In this document: in pieces, positions 17,668 through 26,739 of the stretch
Layout of the letters: every line of letters begins with the position of its first letter
How positions within the stretch are numbered: position 1 is the stretch's first letter
Assembly (NCBI GenBank): GCA_025454405.1
Contig: JALOON010000027.1
Span: forward strand, 26,801-90,800
Length of the DNA stretch: 64,000 nt
Reading direction: 5' to 3'
DNA from: Oscillatoriaceae cyanobacterium Prado104
Lineage (GTDB): Bacteria; Cyanobacteriota; Cyanobacteriia; Cyanobacteriales; Microcoleaceae
The notes under the pieces: generated by a model
Databases searched by the model: none
What the model saw: the letters and a program-made list of their open reading frames with translations, nothing else
What the model was told of the DNA's origin: nothing
Made by a program: the position numbers and the translations under genes

Positions 17668-17691
17668 TAAGGTGCGCAGCACACACCTTAC
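17668..17691. repeat. GGTGCGC...GCACACC palindromic repeat
   Basis: TAAGGTGCGCAGCACACACCTTA is one of four related short palindromes; the others are at 9987-10010, 59770-59792 and 60404-60425. Confidence 0.5.
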
Positions 17692-17714
17692 CGCTTGTCA
17701 AATGCTTTGCAGAG

Positions 17715-18308
17715 TTAGGATTCAGGTTGATTTTGAGGTTTGAAACGGGCCAGCAATTCAGGGCGATCGAGCTGCATAACCAGTCGCATAAATTCGATCG
17801 CTTCCAGTTGAAGTAAAGGCTCGATTATTTGAGTTAATTCTCCATCAATCTCGCCAAATTTTACTTGTAGCATACTCTCAACCATCAAGCGTTTAGTGCG
17901 CTGGGTGCCTTGCTGGATACCTTCTTGAGTCGCATCTTCAATCCGTTGCAAGTAAAGAGGTGACAGTTCCATAATTAACTCCCGATCTTCTCGATCTATA
18001 TCTTGGCGGGCTTCTAAAATTGTTCGCAGGTTGTACAACAATTCTAACGCATTCAAGCGAAAGACATTATCTGAGGGTAACTCTCGCAATTCAGCAATCG
18101 CTTGCTTCTGAACGTTTCCTTTGCCTAAAATCCTCAGCCACAAAGTTTCTGGAGTGCGGGGCAGTTGGTGGATCGCAATAATTGCTGCTTTCAGAGATGG
18201 AGGCATAAAATAAACCCCACTTACCCAATTTTCCAGATTGAGTATTGCTCCAAATCCAGCTAGTATCGTATCGGAAACTGTCGGCGACAGTATCCAAAGT
18301 TGGGACAA
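17715..18308 (-). pseudogene. N-terminally truncated Rpn/PD-(D/E)XK-type nuclease family gene
   Basis: 197 residues from the first ATG, with the frame open back to a stop at about 18336. LWILSPTVSDTILAGFGA, GVYFMPPSLKAAIIAIHQLP and FRLNALELLYNLRTILEARQDIDREDRELIMEL are typical of the C-terminal half of cyanobacterial Rpn-like/DUF4351-type proteins, followed by EGIQQGTQR and a DUF4351-like tail. The expected N-terminal nuclease domain with its PD-(D/E)XK residues is missing; the break coincides with the TTTTGAGTTTTGA repeats at 18337. Probably inactive. Confidence 0.6.
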
Positions 18309-18336
18309 GTCCGCCTCTGCAATCCGGGTATTTTAA

Positions 18337-18411
18337 GGAGTTTTGAGTTTTGAATTTTGAGTTTTGAGTTAAAGATAGTTATTAATTCAAAACTCAAAAC
18401 TCAAAACTTAG
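18337..18411. repeat. Facing TTTTGAGTT and AACTCAAAA repeats
   Basis: GAGTTTTGAATTTTGAGTTT is mirrored by ATTCAAAACTCAAAACTCAA around AAAGATAGTTATTAATT, giving a long imperfect hairpin exactly where the Rpn-like gene is truncated. Confidence 0.65.
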
Positions 18412-18817
18412 AACTCTCGAAAACTGTCAACTGCTTGCAGCATTTACCCTCGCAGTTGCGGCGGCTGCGAATGCAACCGTACTCCTCGAAACGCTGGCTG
18501 TGTTTCCGAACTGTAGGATAGGCAATTAAATATAATGGAATTCCGGTTAATTTGTAAAACAATCGACCCGCAGCATGCAGAATATCCCAAATTTCACTCA
18601 AATTAGGCTCGCTAACAAACTCACCTATTTCATCTTTTAAGGCAAGCCACTGCGATCGCACCGTACAATCGTGGCAATTATCAAATGCCGACATACCTTT
18701 TTGGTAGTTTTGCAACATTTTATTCATAAATTCAATCAAATTCGCCTTGCCTCTGATAATATCATCAGAAGTTACTCTGAAATAACTATTATCCGGTCTT
18801 TTAAGGAAACCAGCCAT
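18401..18817 (-). CDS. Cys-rich hypothetical protein
   Basis: 138 residues; family not recognised. A helical N-terminal part (residues 20-95) contains NCHDC (about 47-51), and the C-terminus has a second cysteine group, [18 protein letters not shown] (about 113-130). Six cysteines and several His in a small protein suggest metal or disulfide binding (inference). ATG at 18817 shares the CATG tetramer with the proS start on the other strand, so both start codons overlap; ATGs at residues 31 and 34 are alternatives. Its 3' end overlaps a repeat block. Confidence 0.5.
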   Translation of the reverse strand: MAGFLKRPDNSYFRVTSDDIIRGKANLIEFMNKMLQNYQKGMSAFDNCHDCTVRSQWLALKDEIGEFVSEPNLSEIWDILHAAGRLFYKLTGIPLYLIAYPTVRKHSQRFEEYGCIRSRRNCEGKCCKQLTVFESSKF

Positions 18818-20621
18818 GCGACTCTCTCAAATGCTTTTTGTCACCCTGCGCGAAGATCCGGCAGAAGCAGAAATTCCCAGCCACAAATTATTGCTGCGTG
18901 CGGGATACATCCGGCGCATCGGCAGTGGTGTTTATGCTTACCTTCCTTTGATGTGGCGGGTTTTGAAAAAAGTTTCTCAAATTGTACGCGAAGAAATGGA
19001 CGCTACAGGCGCTCAAGAATGCCTGCTACCGCAACTGCAACCTGCTGATTTGTGGCGGGAATCCGGCCGCTGGGATACTTACACGAAAGCTGAAGGTATT
19101 ATGTTTGCCCTTACTGACAGGCAACAGCGAGAATTGGGATTAGGGCCGACTCACGAAGAAGTGATTACTACAATTGCTAAAGATATGGTGCGATCGTACC
19201 GGCAGTTGCCTTTACACTTGTATCAAATTCAAACTAAATTTCGGGATGAAATTCGCCCGAGATTTGGGTTGATGCGCGGCCGCGAGTTCATTATGAAAGA
19301 TGGTTATTCTTTCCATACTAATGAAGAAAGTTTGAAAAAAACTTATCAGGATATGGCAAAAGCTTACAGCAATATGCTGCGCCGATCGGGCTTGCAATTC
19401 CGCGCTGTGGAAGCTGATTCTGGGGCGATCGGCGGTTCGGGTTCCCAAGAGTTTATGGTATTGGCTGACGCGGGAGAAGATGAAGTTCTCTATACTGAAG
19501 ACGGTCAGTATGCTGCTAATGTGGAAAAGGCTGTAGCGCTGCCTGCCGACGCAGAAACTTCAACCTTTACAACTTTTGAAAAGCGGGAAACTCCGGGAAG
19601 TGAAACTATTGAAAAAGTTTGCAAATTCCTCAAATGTTCGCCGACTCAAATTGTCAAAAATGTGCTTTACCAAGCAGTTTACGACAGCGGAATTACTGTT
19701 TTAGTATTGGTCAGCATTCGGGGCGATCGGGATGTGAATGATGTAAAATTGCTGAATGAATTAACCAAGTTGGCGGGAAATTATCAAGCAAAAACAGTGT
19801 TGTTTTTGACCGTTCCCGATGCTCAAGAGCAGCAAAAATGGGCAGCAAAATCTCTGCCTCTCGGCTACATAGCTCCCGATATCGGCGATAATTTCATAGC
19901 GGGCAGCAAAGAGGTAAATGCTAAGTTTTTGCGGTTGGTCGATCGCACGGCAATTGACCTAAAAAACTTTGTTACTGGCGCTAACGAATCGGGATATCAC
20001 GTTGTCGGGGCTAATTGGGGTAAAGAATTTCAATTACCAGAAATTGCGGTCGATGTTAACAAAGCCAAAAAGGGCGATCGGGCAGTTCACAATCCCGAAC
20101 AAACATTGCAAAGTGCGAGGGGAATTGAAGTCGGTCACATCTTCCAATTAGGTACGAAATACTCTCAAGCCATGGGCGCTACTTACACCAACGAACAAGG
20201 TGAAGAAATGCCCTTAATTATGGGTTGCTACGGTGTCGGCGTGTCGCGTTTAGCTCAATCCGCTGTCGAGCAATCCTACGACAAAGATGGCATAATTTGG
20301 CCGGTAGCGATCGCCCCCTATCACGCCATCATCTGCATCCCGAATATTTCCGACTCCCAACAAGTAGAAGTCGCCGAAAAACTCTATGCAGAATTGAATC
20401 GATCGGGCATTGAAACGATGCTGGACGATCGCGACGAACGAGCTGGAGTTAAATTTAAAGATGCAGATTTAATCGGCATTCCCTATCGAATTGTGACCGG
20501 CCGTTCCTTAAAAGAAGGCAAAGTTGAAGTTGTCGAAAGAGCAACTAAAAAATCTCAGGAAATCTCCATTGATGAAGTTTCTGCTACTTTAAAACAATGG
20601 ATTGAGGTTGCGGTTGCGTAA
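18816..20621 (+). CDS. proS: Prolyl-tRNA synthetase
   Basis: 601 residues, bacterial-type ProS charging tRNA-Pro with proline. [19 protein letters not shown] is the standard start; class II motif 2 ([26 protein letters not shown]), the inserted editing domain (about 225-385), motif 3 ([13 protein letters not shown]) and the anticodon-binding C-terminus ([26 protein letters not shown]) are all present. AAGGAAA lies eight bases before the ATG. It is divergent from, and overlaps at its first bases, the 18401 gene. The gene is followed by repeat elements rather than another plus-strand gene. Confidence 0.97.
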   Translation: MRLSQMLFVTLREDPAEAEIPSHKLLLRAGYIRRIGSGVYAYLPLMWRVLKKVSQIVREEMDATGAQECLLPQLQPADLWRESGRWDTYTKAEGIMFALTDRQQRELGLGPTHEEVITTIAKDMVRSYRQLPLHLYQIQTKFRDEIRPRFGLMRGREFIMKDGYSFHTNEESLKKTYQDMAKAYSNMLRRSGLQFRAVEADSGAIGGSGSQEFMVLADAGEDEVLYTEDGQYAANVEKAVALPADAETSTFTTFEKRETPGSETIEKVCKFLKCSPTQIVKNVLYQAVYDSGITVLVLVSIRGDRDVNDVKLLNELTKLAGNYQAKTVLFLTVPDAQEQQKWAAKSLPLGYIAPDIGDNFIAGSKEVNAKFLRLVDRTAIDLKNFVTGANESGYHVVGANWGKEFQLPEIAVDVNKAKKGDRAVHNPEQTLQSARGIEVGHIFQLGTKYSQAMGATYTNEQGEEMPLIMGCYGVGVSRLAQSAVEQSYDKDGIIWPVAIAPYHAIICIPNISDSQQVEVAEKLYAELNRSGIETMLDDRDERAGVKFKDADLIGIPYRIVTGRSLKEGKVEVVERATKKSQEISIDEVSATLKQWIEVAVA

Positions 20622-20632
20622 GTTCGATCGCA

Positions 20633-20913
20633 GATGCCCCTAAATCCCCCTTAAAAATGGGGACTTTAACACTCTCGATCTTCCTTCTTGTTCTCCTTTA
20701 AAAACGGAGATTTTAACGCTCTTACTCCCCCCCTTTTTAAGGGGGGCTGGTGGGCAGGGCTGTTTCATTCTCTTGTAGGGGCTGCCCCCCGTGGCTGCCC
20801 CAATGCCTGAAATGACGAAAAATTGTCGGTGGGGGGGGGCGGGCACGGGGGCACCGCCCCTACAGAAACCTCGTTTTCCGGAGAATGAAACAGCCCTGGG
20901 CTGGTGGGGGATC
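20633..20913. repeat. GATCCCCC-type palindromic element, copy B, interrupted
   Basis: Begins GATGCCCCTAAATCCCCC and ends GGGGATC. The right part is split by the 144-bp nested element at 20755-20898. It also contains an extra internal unit (TCCTTTAAAAACGGAGATTT). Together these fill the 482-base spacer 20622-21103. Confidence 0.7.
20755..20898. mobile_element. 144-bp MITE with 18-bp perfect terminal inverted repeats and 10-bp target duplication
   Basis: Left end CAGGGCTGTTTCATTCTC (20755-20772) is the exact reverse complement of the right end GAGAATGAAACAGCCCTG (20881-20898). GGCTGGTGGG stands immediately before (20745-20754) and after (20899-20908), as expected of a target-site duplication. 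The interior has a second inverted pair (GTAGGGGC/GCCCCTAC) and no coding capacity. Removal of the element plus one direct repeat restores an uninterrupted host repeat. Confidence 0.75.
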
Positions 20914-21103
20914 TAAAGAGCTTGAAAACATACCCCAGACTCCTGTAAACGCCAACCTCCATACAACTAAATGCCTCCTGCAACAGCAGCGCTTCCCTCC
21001 ACTGTCGAGCCTCCTGCAATTGGCGATCGAATTTTTGCGTAAATCTTATCAAGCATAGCAGCGCATCATACCAAGACTGTCACACGACTTTTCACAACTC
21101 AAT

Positions 21104-24100
21104 ATGAATCTGAATTTAAATCGGTTTCTTCGCTTCCCTCAATCCAGAATTTGGCGGTACTTTACTCAAGTAGCTGTATTGGCAGTAGCTTACGCAATAG
21201 GGGCGCGGCTCGCATTCTCAATTCAAGGTATCAATCCCTTCGCTTCCTCCGTATGGCCGCCTGCAGGAATTGCTATAGCCGGACTGTTATTGTTTGGTAG
21301 AAAAGTGTGGCCTGCGCTAATTTTAGGTGTATATTTGCTGAATTTTAACAATCCAGCCGAACAAATATTTGCGATTTGGCTGGGGGGAAATATCGGCGCT
21401 GTTTTGCAAGCTGTTTTTGCAGTAACTGCCCTGCGCTGGGTACGTTTTCGTCCGTCTCTCGAACGTTTGAAAGATGTAGTTAATTTAGTTTTAATTGGTG
21501 GTTTAATTTCCACTCAAATTAGTTGTACTGTTGGCGCGCTTTCCGTATATTTAGCTGGCAAAACAGATTTAGCAGGCTACTGGTCTACTCGTTGGAATTG
21601 GTGGTTGGGAGATACAATGGGAGTTTTAATTGTGACTCCTTTAATTTTAATATTTGCTCGATCCAAAGCTACGGACGATCGCTTAAAAAGACCGAGAAAA
21701 CGCAATACCAGCTATTTCTTTTGGCGGGCAATTTGGTTGATCTTATTAATCGGGTTAAGTTTGGTTGTTTTTGAGTCAAAAAATGCAGATGCTATTTCTC
21801 GCTATCCGCTGGAATACTTGCCATTTCCTTTAATCATTTGGGCAGCCATTCAATTCGGTCAGCGAGCCTCAGTTATGGCATCGTTAATCGTCTCTAGTAT
21901 CGCTATCTTGGGTAGTTCTCACGGCAGGGGACCGTTTATCGCCAAAGCGGATAATATCGGTCAAGCTATCTTATTTTTGCAGGCTTTTATGGCTGTAATT
22001 ACGATTACTTCTTTGTTATTGGCGGCGACGGTAGCCGAACGCGCTGCTGCTGAAAATTCCCTGCGATCGAGCGAAATTAAATATCGCGAACTTGTGGAAA
22101 ATGCTAACAGTATTATTGTAAAACTCGACCCGGAAGGCAGAATTACTTTTTTTAACGAGTTTGCGGAAATATTTTTTGGATACACTCAGGAAGAAGTTCT
22201 GGGAAAAAGTGCATTAGAAACAATTATTGCCCCGATAGACAGCAATGGAAATAATTTAGAATTGATTTATAATAAACTCGTGCAAAATCCCGATAAATTT
22301 ACCAATTATGAAAATGAAAATATCCGGCGCAACGGGGAACGAGTTTGGTTGTCTTGGGCAAACAAACCGCTGGTAAATGAAGCAGGGGAACTTACGGGCA
22401 TCCTTTGCATCGGCACGGATATTACCGAACGCAGGAAAGCTGAAATCGCCTTGCAAAAGCTGAATGAAGAACTCGAACAGCGAGTCAAACAGCGGACGAA
22501 TGCTTTGCAGCAAAGCGAAATTCAGTTACAAAAACAGAAGTCCGCATTGATTGAATTGGCGAAGAACAAAGCCCTGAATCGGGGAGATTTGCAAACAGCT
22601 TTGCGAGAAATAACGGAAACTGCCAGTCGAACTTTAGAAGTTGCCCGATCGAGCGTGTGGCTGTACGATGAAACTCGATCTAAACTTGAATGTCTCGATT
22701 TGTTCGATCGAAATTTGAACCAACACGCGCAGGGTCTAGAATTAACAGTAACAGCAACTGACTATCCTGCATATTTTAAAGCGCTGCAGGAAGAGCGGGC
22801 AATTGCTGCTTTTGACGCGCAAAACGATTTTAGAACTAGAGAATTTGCCGAATTTTATCTGATACCGAACGGCATCACTTCTATGTTAGATACTCCGATT
22901 CAAATCGGCGGTACAACAGCCGGAGTTTTCTGTTTGGAACAGGTAGGAACGCCCCGCTATTGGACGATTGAAGAGCAAAGTTTTGCTGTTTCTCTAGCAG
23001 ATTCTGTGACTTTTGCAGTGGAAGCGCGGGAACGCCAGCGGGCAGAAGAAGCGCTGCGACAAGCTGAAGAGAAATATCGCAGCATTTTTGAAAACGCGAT
23101 CGTCGGCATTTTTCAAACTACTCCAGATGGCGAATATCTCAGCGCCAATCCTGCTTTGCTGCGCATTTTCGGTTACGGTTCTCGCGAGGAACTAATCGGG
23201 ACATTAACTGATGTCAGCCAACAGCTTTATGTCGATCCAAATCGCAGAGCAGAAGTTGTTCAGTTGCTACAAGAAAAAGGCAAAGTATCGGATTTGGAAT
23301 CTCAAATTTACCGTCGAGATGGCAGCATTATTTGGATTTCAGAAAATACTTATACCGTGCGCGATCGCTACGGAAATTTGCTGTACTATGAAGGTACGGT
23401 TCAAGATATTACAACTCGCAAACAAGCAGAAGTAGCTTTGCATTTTGAACGAGAGCGATCGGACCGCCTCTTGCTAAATATTTTACCGCAGCCGATCGCC
23501 GATCGCTTGAAACAAGACCAAAGTATTATCGCCGATACTTTTGGTGAAGTAACTGTATTGTTTGCCGACATTGTAGGTTTTACTAAACTCAGTTCGCAAG
23601 TTTCGCCGACGGAATTAGTTTCGCTGTTAAATGAGATTTTTTCAACATTTGACCAGCTAGCAGAAAAGCACGGGTTAGAAAAAATTAAAACAATCGGTGA
23701 CGCTTACATGGTAGTAGGAGGATTGCCTATGCCCCGCAGCGATTGTGCGGAAGCAATCGCCGAAATGGCCCTCGACATGCAGCAGGCTGTTGCCCAATTC
23801 AGCAACACGCACAGTCAAATTTTCAGCATTAGAATTGGCATCAATAGCGGGCCGGTAGTTGCGGGAGTTATCGGCATCAAAAAATTCATCTACGACTTGT
23901 GGGGAGACACCGTAAACACTGCTTCGCGCATGGAATCCCACGGCTTGCCGGGACGGATTCAAGTGACATCTGAAACTTATCAGATCTTGCAGGATAAATT
24001 TTTATTTGAAAGTCGCGGCATAATTGAAGTTAAAGGTAAGGGTATGATGCATACGTATTGGCTGGATGGTAGAAAATTAGCTAGCGACCAATTAAACTGA
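21104..24100 (+). CDS. MASE1-PAS-GAF-PAS class III adenylate/guanylate cyclase
   Basis: 998 residues. An N-terminal MASE1 membrane sensor (about 1-310, eight or so helices, SSVWPPAGIAIAGLLLFG) is followed by PAS (about 325-450), coiled coil, GAF (about 485-645), PAS (about 655-780) and a class III cyclase domain (about 800-990). The cyclase has both metal aspartates (LFADIVGFT; IGDAYM), the base-selecting lysine (LEKIKTIGDAY), the partner Asp in FIYDLWGD and the transition-state Asn/Arg pair (NTASRME), so it should be active and is likely an adenylate cyclase (specificity inferred). It sits directly upstream of a shorter paralog. Confidence 0.9.
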   Translation: MNLNLNRFLRFPQSRIWRYFTQVAVLAVAYAIGARLAFSIQGINPFASSVWPPAGIAIAGLLLFGRKVWPALILGVYLLNFNNPAEQIFAIWLGGNIGAVLQAVFAVTALRWVRFRPSLERLKDVVNLVLIGGLISTQISCTVGALSVYLAGKTDLAGYWSTRWNWWLGDTMGVLIVTPLILIFARSKATDDRLKRPRKRNTSYFFWRAIWLILLIGLSLVVFESKNADAISRYPLEYLPFPLIIWAAIQFGQRASVMASLIVSSIAILGSSHGRGPFIAKADNIGQAILFLQAFMAVITITSLLLAATVAERAAAENSLRSSEIKYRELVENANSIIVKLDPEGRITFFNEFAEIFFGYTQEEVLGKSALETIIAPIDSNGNNLELIYNKLVQNPDKFTNYENENIRRNGERVWLSWANKPLVNEAGELTGILCIGTDITERRKAEIALQKLNEELEQRVKQRTNALQQSEIQLQKQKSALIELAKNKALNRGDLQTALREITETASRTLEVARSSVWLYDETRSKLECLDLFDRNLNQHAQGLELTVTATDYPAYFKALQEERAIAAFDAQNDFRTREFAEFYLIPNGITSMLDTPIQIGGTTAGVFCLEQVGTPRYWTIEEQSFAVSLADSVTFAVEARERQRAEEALRQAEEKYRSIFENAIVGIFQTTPDGEYLSANPALLRIFGYGSREELIGTLTDVSQQLYVDPNRRAEVVQLLQEKGKVSDLESQIYRRDGSIIWISENTYTVRDRYGNLLYYEGTVQDITTRKQAEVALHFERERSDRLLLNILPQPIADRLKQDQSIIADTFGEVTVLFADIVGFTKLSSQVSPTELVSLLNEIFSTFDQLAEKHGLEKIKTIGDAYMVVGGLPMPRSDCAEAIAEMALDMQQAVAQFSNTHSQIFSIRIGINSGPVVAGVIGIKKFIYDLWGDTVNTASRMESHGLPGRIQVTSETYQILQDKFLFESRGIIEVKGKGMMHTYWLDGRKLASDQLN

Positions 24101-24428
24101 TATGCCCCAAAAGTATGGAATTACAGACAAGCTTCAAACTTTTATCTAAAATTGTGTCCGATATACCGCACGATCGCTCGATCGCCATCAAGTTAGCTGG
24201 CACTCAGGAAACAAGCACGCGGGAATTTGCCGGCTAAAATCCTCACTAAAAACTGTTCTCGATCGCGGTTTTTAGAAAGTCCGCGATCTGGCAAACTTTT
24301 GCTGTTTGACGCGCTACAGATTGCGAGGGGGGGCGATCGCGATCTCTGACGTTCGCACTGTCAACCGTCAACTGTCAACTCTCTTCTTCCTTGAACATCT
24401 CAAGTTTCAAGTTTTAAATAGGAGTGAT
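24101..24428. other. Spacer between the two cyclase genes
   Basis: About 328 bases with GTCAACCGTCAACTGTCAAC near 24360 and no recognised gene, RNA or strong terminator. A longer in-frame start at 24306 would place repeat-encoded residues before the protein and is rejected. Confidence 0.5.
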
Positions 24429-26492
24429 ATGCAACAGAAAATAAATCTGTTTCTGCGACTTTTTCCGTCTAAAAATTGGCAATATCTAGCACAAGTAGCA
24501 CTACTTGCTTTGCTGTATGCTTTGGGAGCAAAACTAGCAACTTCAATTCCCGGCGTGAATAAATTAGCAACCTGCGTCTGGCCTCCCGCAGGAATTGCCC
24601 AAGCCGCAGTTTTATTGTTCGGGTGGCGCGTTTGGCCGGGAATAGCTTTAGGCGTGTTCTTGTTCGATACTATCAATCTGAATGTCTCTTTATTAAATGG
24701 ATTTATGAGTGCTGTAGGGGCTTGCATGCAAGCTTTTTGCGCTTTTAAGTTACTGAAATACTTTAAGTTTCGCACCTCGATCGATCGCCTAATTGATGTA
24801 GTCAATTTAGTTGTTTGGGGTGCTGTAGTTGCCACTCAAATCAACTGCACTTTCGGTACATTGCGCCTGTGCGTGACTGGTTTGGTGGAGTGGAGCGAAT
24901 ATTGGCAAACTCGATGGAATTGGTATACTGGCGATACATTGGGAGTTTTAATTTTTACTCCCCTGCTGTTAATTTTAGCTAAAAAACAAAAGGAACAAGA
25001 TTCGCTAATTGCCGAAAATAAAACCCTGAAAAGTCATTTGTGGACGGGACTCTGCTTGCTATCAACGATCGCGGTGAGTTGGCTGGTATTTAACTCCGAC
25101 GACAAAGGCGATCTCGCCGGCTATCCCCTGGAATATTTACCATTTCCCTTAGTAATTTGGGCAACCATTAAATTCGGCCAGCGCGGGGCTGTTATTTCAT
25201 CTTTTATTGTATCCAGTATTGCCATCTGGGGAGGTTCTCAGGGTTTAGGTCCTTTTATTTCCAAATCCGAAAATATTAATGAAGCCATCTTATTTTTGCA
25301 GGCTTTTATGAGCGTAATTGTGATTACCTCGCTGATGCTGGCTGCAACAGTAACCGAACGCGCAGCCGCCGAGGATTCGCTGCGGGAGAGCGAAATCAAA
25401 TATCGGGAATTGGTGGAAAATGCTAACAGCATTATTTTAAAATTGGACACGGAAGGCAATATTACATTTTTCAACGAATTCGCCCAGAAATTTTTCGGTT
25501 ATGCAGAAGCAGAAATACTCGGTAAAAATGCAGTTGGCACGATTGTTCCCGAAACAGATACAGCAGGAAACGATTTGGCATTACTATTGAGCGATATTTT
25601 ACATCACCCCGAACAGTATGCGAAAAATGAAAATGAAAGCATCCTGCGCGACGGATCTCGCGTGTGGGTTTCCTGGGCAAATAAACCGCTGTTTGATGCT
25701 GGGGGAAAGTTCGAGGGACTGCTAGCGATCGGTACGGATATCACGGATCGCAGGCGGGCTGAAATGCAGCTTTACCAACTAAATGAAGAGTTAGAATCTA
25801 GAGTAGAAGAACGCACGATGGCTTTGAACGCTACTTTAAACGCGCTGCGAGTGCAGCAGCAACAATCAGAACGCTTGTTGTTGAATATTTTACCAGAAGA
25901 AATAGCCAACCGCCTCAAACAGGGAGACAGCACGATCGCCGATACTTTTATGGAAGCTACGGTATTATTTGCCGATATTGTAGGCTTTACTCAATTGAGC
26001 GAGCGAGTTTCACCAACGGAATTAGTATCTTTGTTAAATGAGATTTTTTCAACTTTCGACCAACTAGCAGAAAGGCACGGACTGGAAAAAATTAAGACTA
26101 TCGGCGATGCTTACATGGTAGTAGGAGGATTGCCAACACCGCGCGCCGATCATGCAGAAGCGATCGCCGAAATGGCCCTCGACATGCAGCAGGCTGTTAT
26201 CCAATTTAGCAAAAAGCTCGATCGAGATGTCAGCATCAGAATCGGCATCAACAGCGGTCCGGTAGTTGCGGGAGTTATCGGCATCAAAAAATTCATTTAC
26301 GACTTGTGGGGAGACACAGTTAATACAGCTTCCCGCATGGAATCTCACAGCTTGCCGGGGTACATTCAAGTCACATCTGCAACTTATCAGATATTGCAGG
26401 ATAAGTATTTATTTGAAAGCCGCGGCAGCATTGAAGTTAAAGGTAAAGGTTACATGAATACTTATTTATTGCAATGTAGAAAATGGCTGTAG
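24429..26492 (+). CDS. MASE1-PAS class III adenylate/guanylate cyclase
   Basis: 687 residues, a tandem paralog of the preceding gene. MASE1 (about 1-290) leads to one PAS (about 300-430), a coiled coil and the cyclase domain (about 490-680); the GAF and second PAS of its neighbour are absent. Catalytic residues are complete: LFADIVGFT, EKIKTIGDAY, FIYDLWGDTVNTASRME. The two cyclase domains are nearly identical while the MASE1 parts are more diverged. ATG at 24429 is chosen because TAGGAGTGAT lies right upstream and the protein then starts like its paralog (QKINLFLRLFPS against LNRFLRFPQS). Each protein could respond to a different signal. Confidence 0.9.
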   Translation: MQQKINLFLRLFPSKNWQYLAQVALLALLYALGAKLATSIPGVNKLATCVWPPAGIAQAAVLLFGWRVWPGIALGVFLFDTINLNVSLLNGFMSAVGACMQAFCAFKLLKYFKFRTSIDRLIDVVNLVVWGAVVATQINCTFGTLRLCVTGLVEWSEYWQTRWNWYTGDTLGVLIFTPLLLILAKKQKEQDSLIAENKTLKSHLWTGLCLLSTIAVSWLVFNSDDKGDLAGYPLEYLPFPLVIWATIKFGQRGAVISSFIVSSIAIWGGSQGLGPFISKSENINEAILFLQAFMSVIVITSLMLAATVTERAAAEDSLRESEIKYRELVENANSIILKLDTEGNITFFNEFAQKFFGYAEAEILGKNAVGTIVPETDTAGNDLALLLSDILHHPEQYAKNENESILRDGSRVWVSWANKPLFDAGGKFEGLLAIGTDITDRRRAEMQLYQLNEELESRVEERTMALNATLNALRVQQQQSERLLLNILPEEIANRLKQGDSTIADTFMEATVLFADIVGFTQLSERVSPTELVSLLNEIFSTFDQLAERHGLEKIKTIGDAYMVVGGLPTPRADHAEAIAEMALDMQQAVIQFSKKLDRDVSIRIGINSGPVVAGVIGIKKFIYDLWGDTVNTASRMESHSLPGYIQVTSATYQILQDKYLFESRGSIEVKGKGYMNTYLLQCRKWL

Positions 26493-26739
26493 TAAAGGTT
26501 CGCAGTAGGGACTTCAGTTGTTTTTCGATCGCGCGCAGCCTCCTCCATTAGTTAAAATATATTGCGTCAGTGCGTGCAATTACTTAAATAGCTTGTGTAG
26601 CAACCGTGAAAAAAGCCAACATAATTAACAGTTATTCGGAAGATTGGCAGTAGTTGAAAAGCAAGCTGTTTAATGATAAAGTTAGAGTAAGTTTGCGGGC
26701 AAGAGACGTAATATCTGCTGCGTCAGTTAAATAGAAACT

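Noticed and set aside
24306..24428. Longer N-terminus for the second cyclase
   Set aside because: The extra residues derive from GTCAACT-type repeats, and a strong ribosome site precedes the ATG at 24429.
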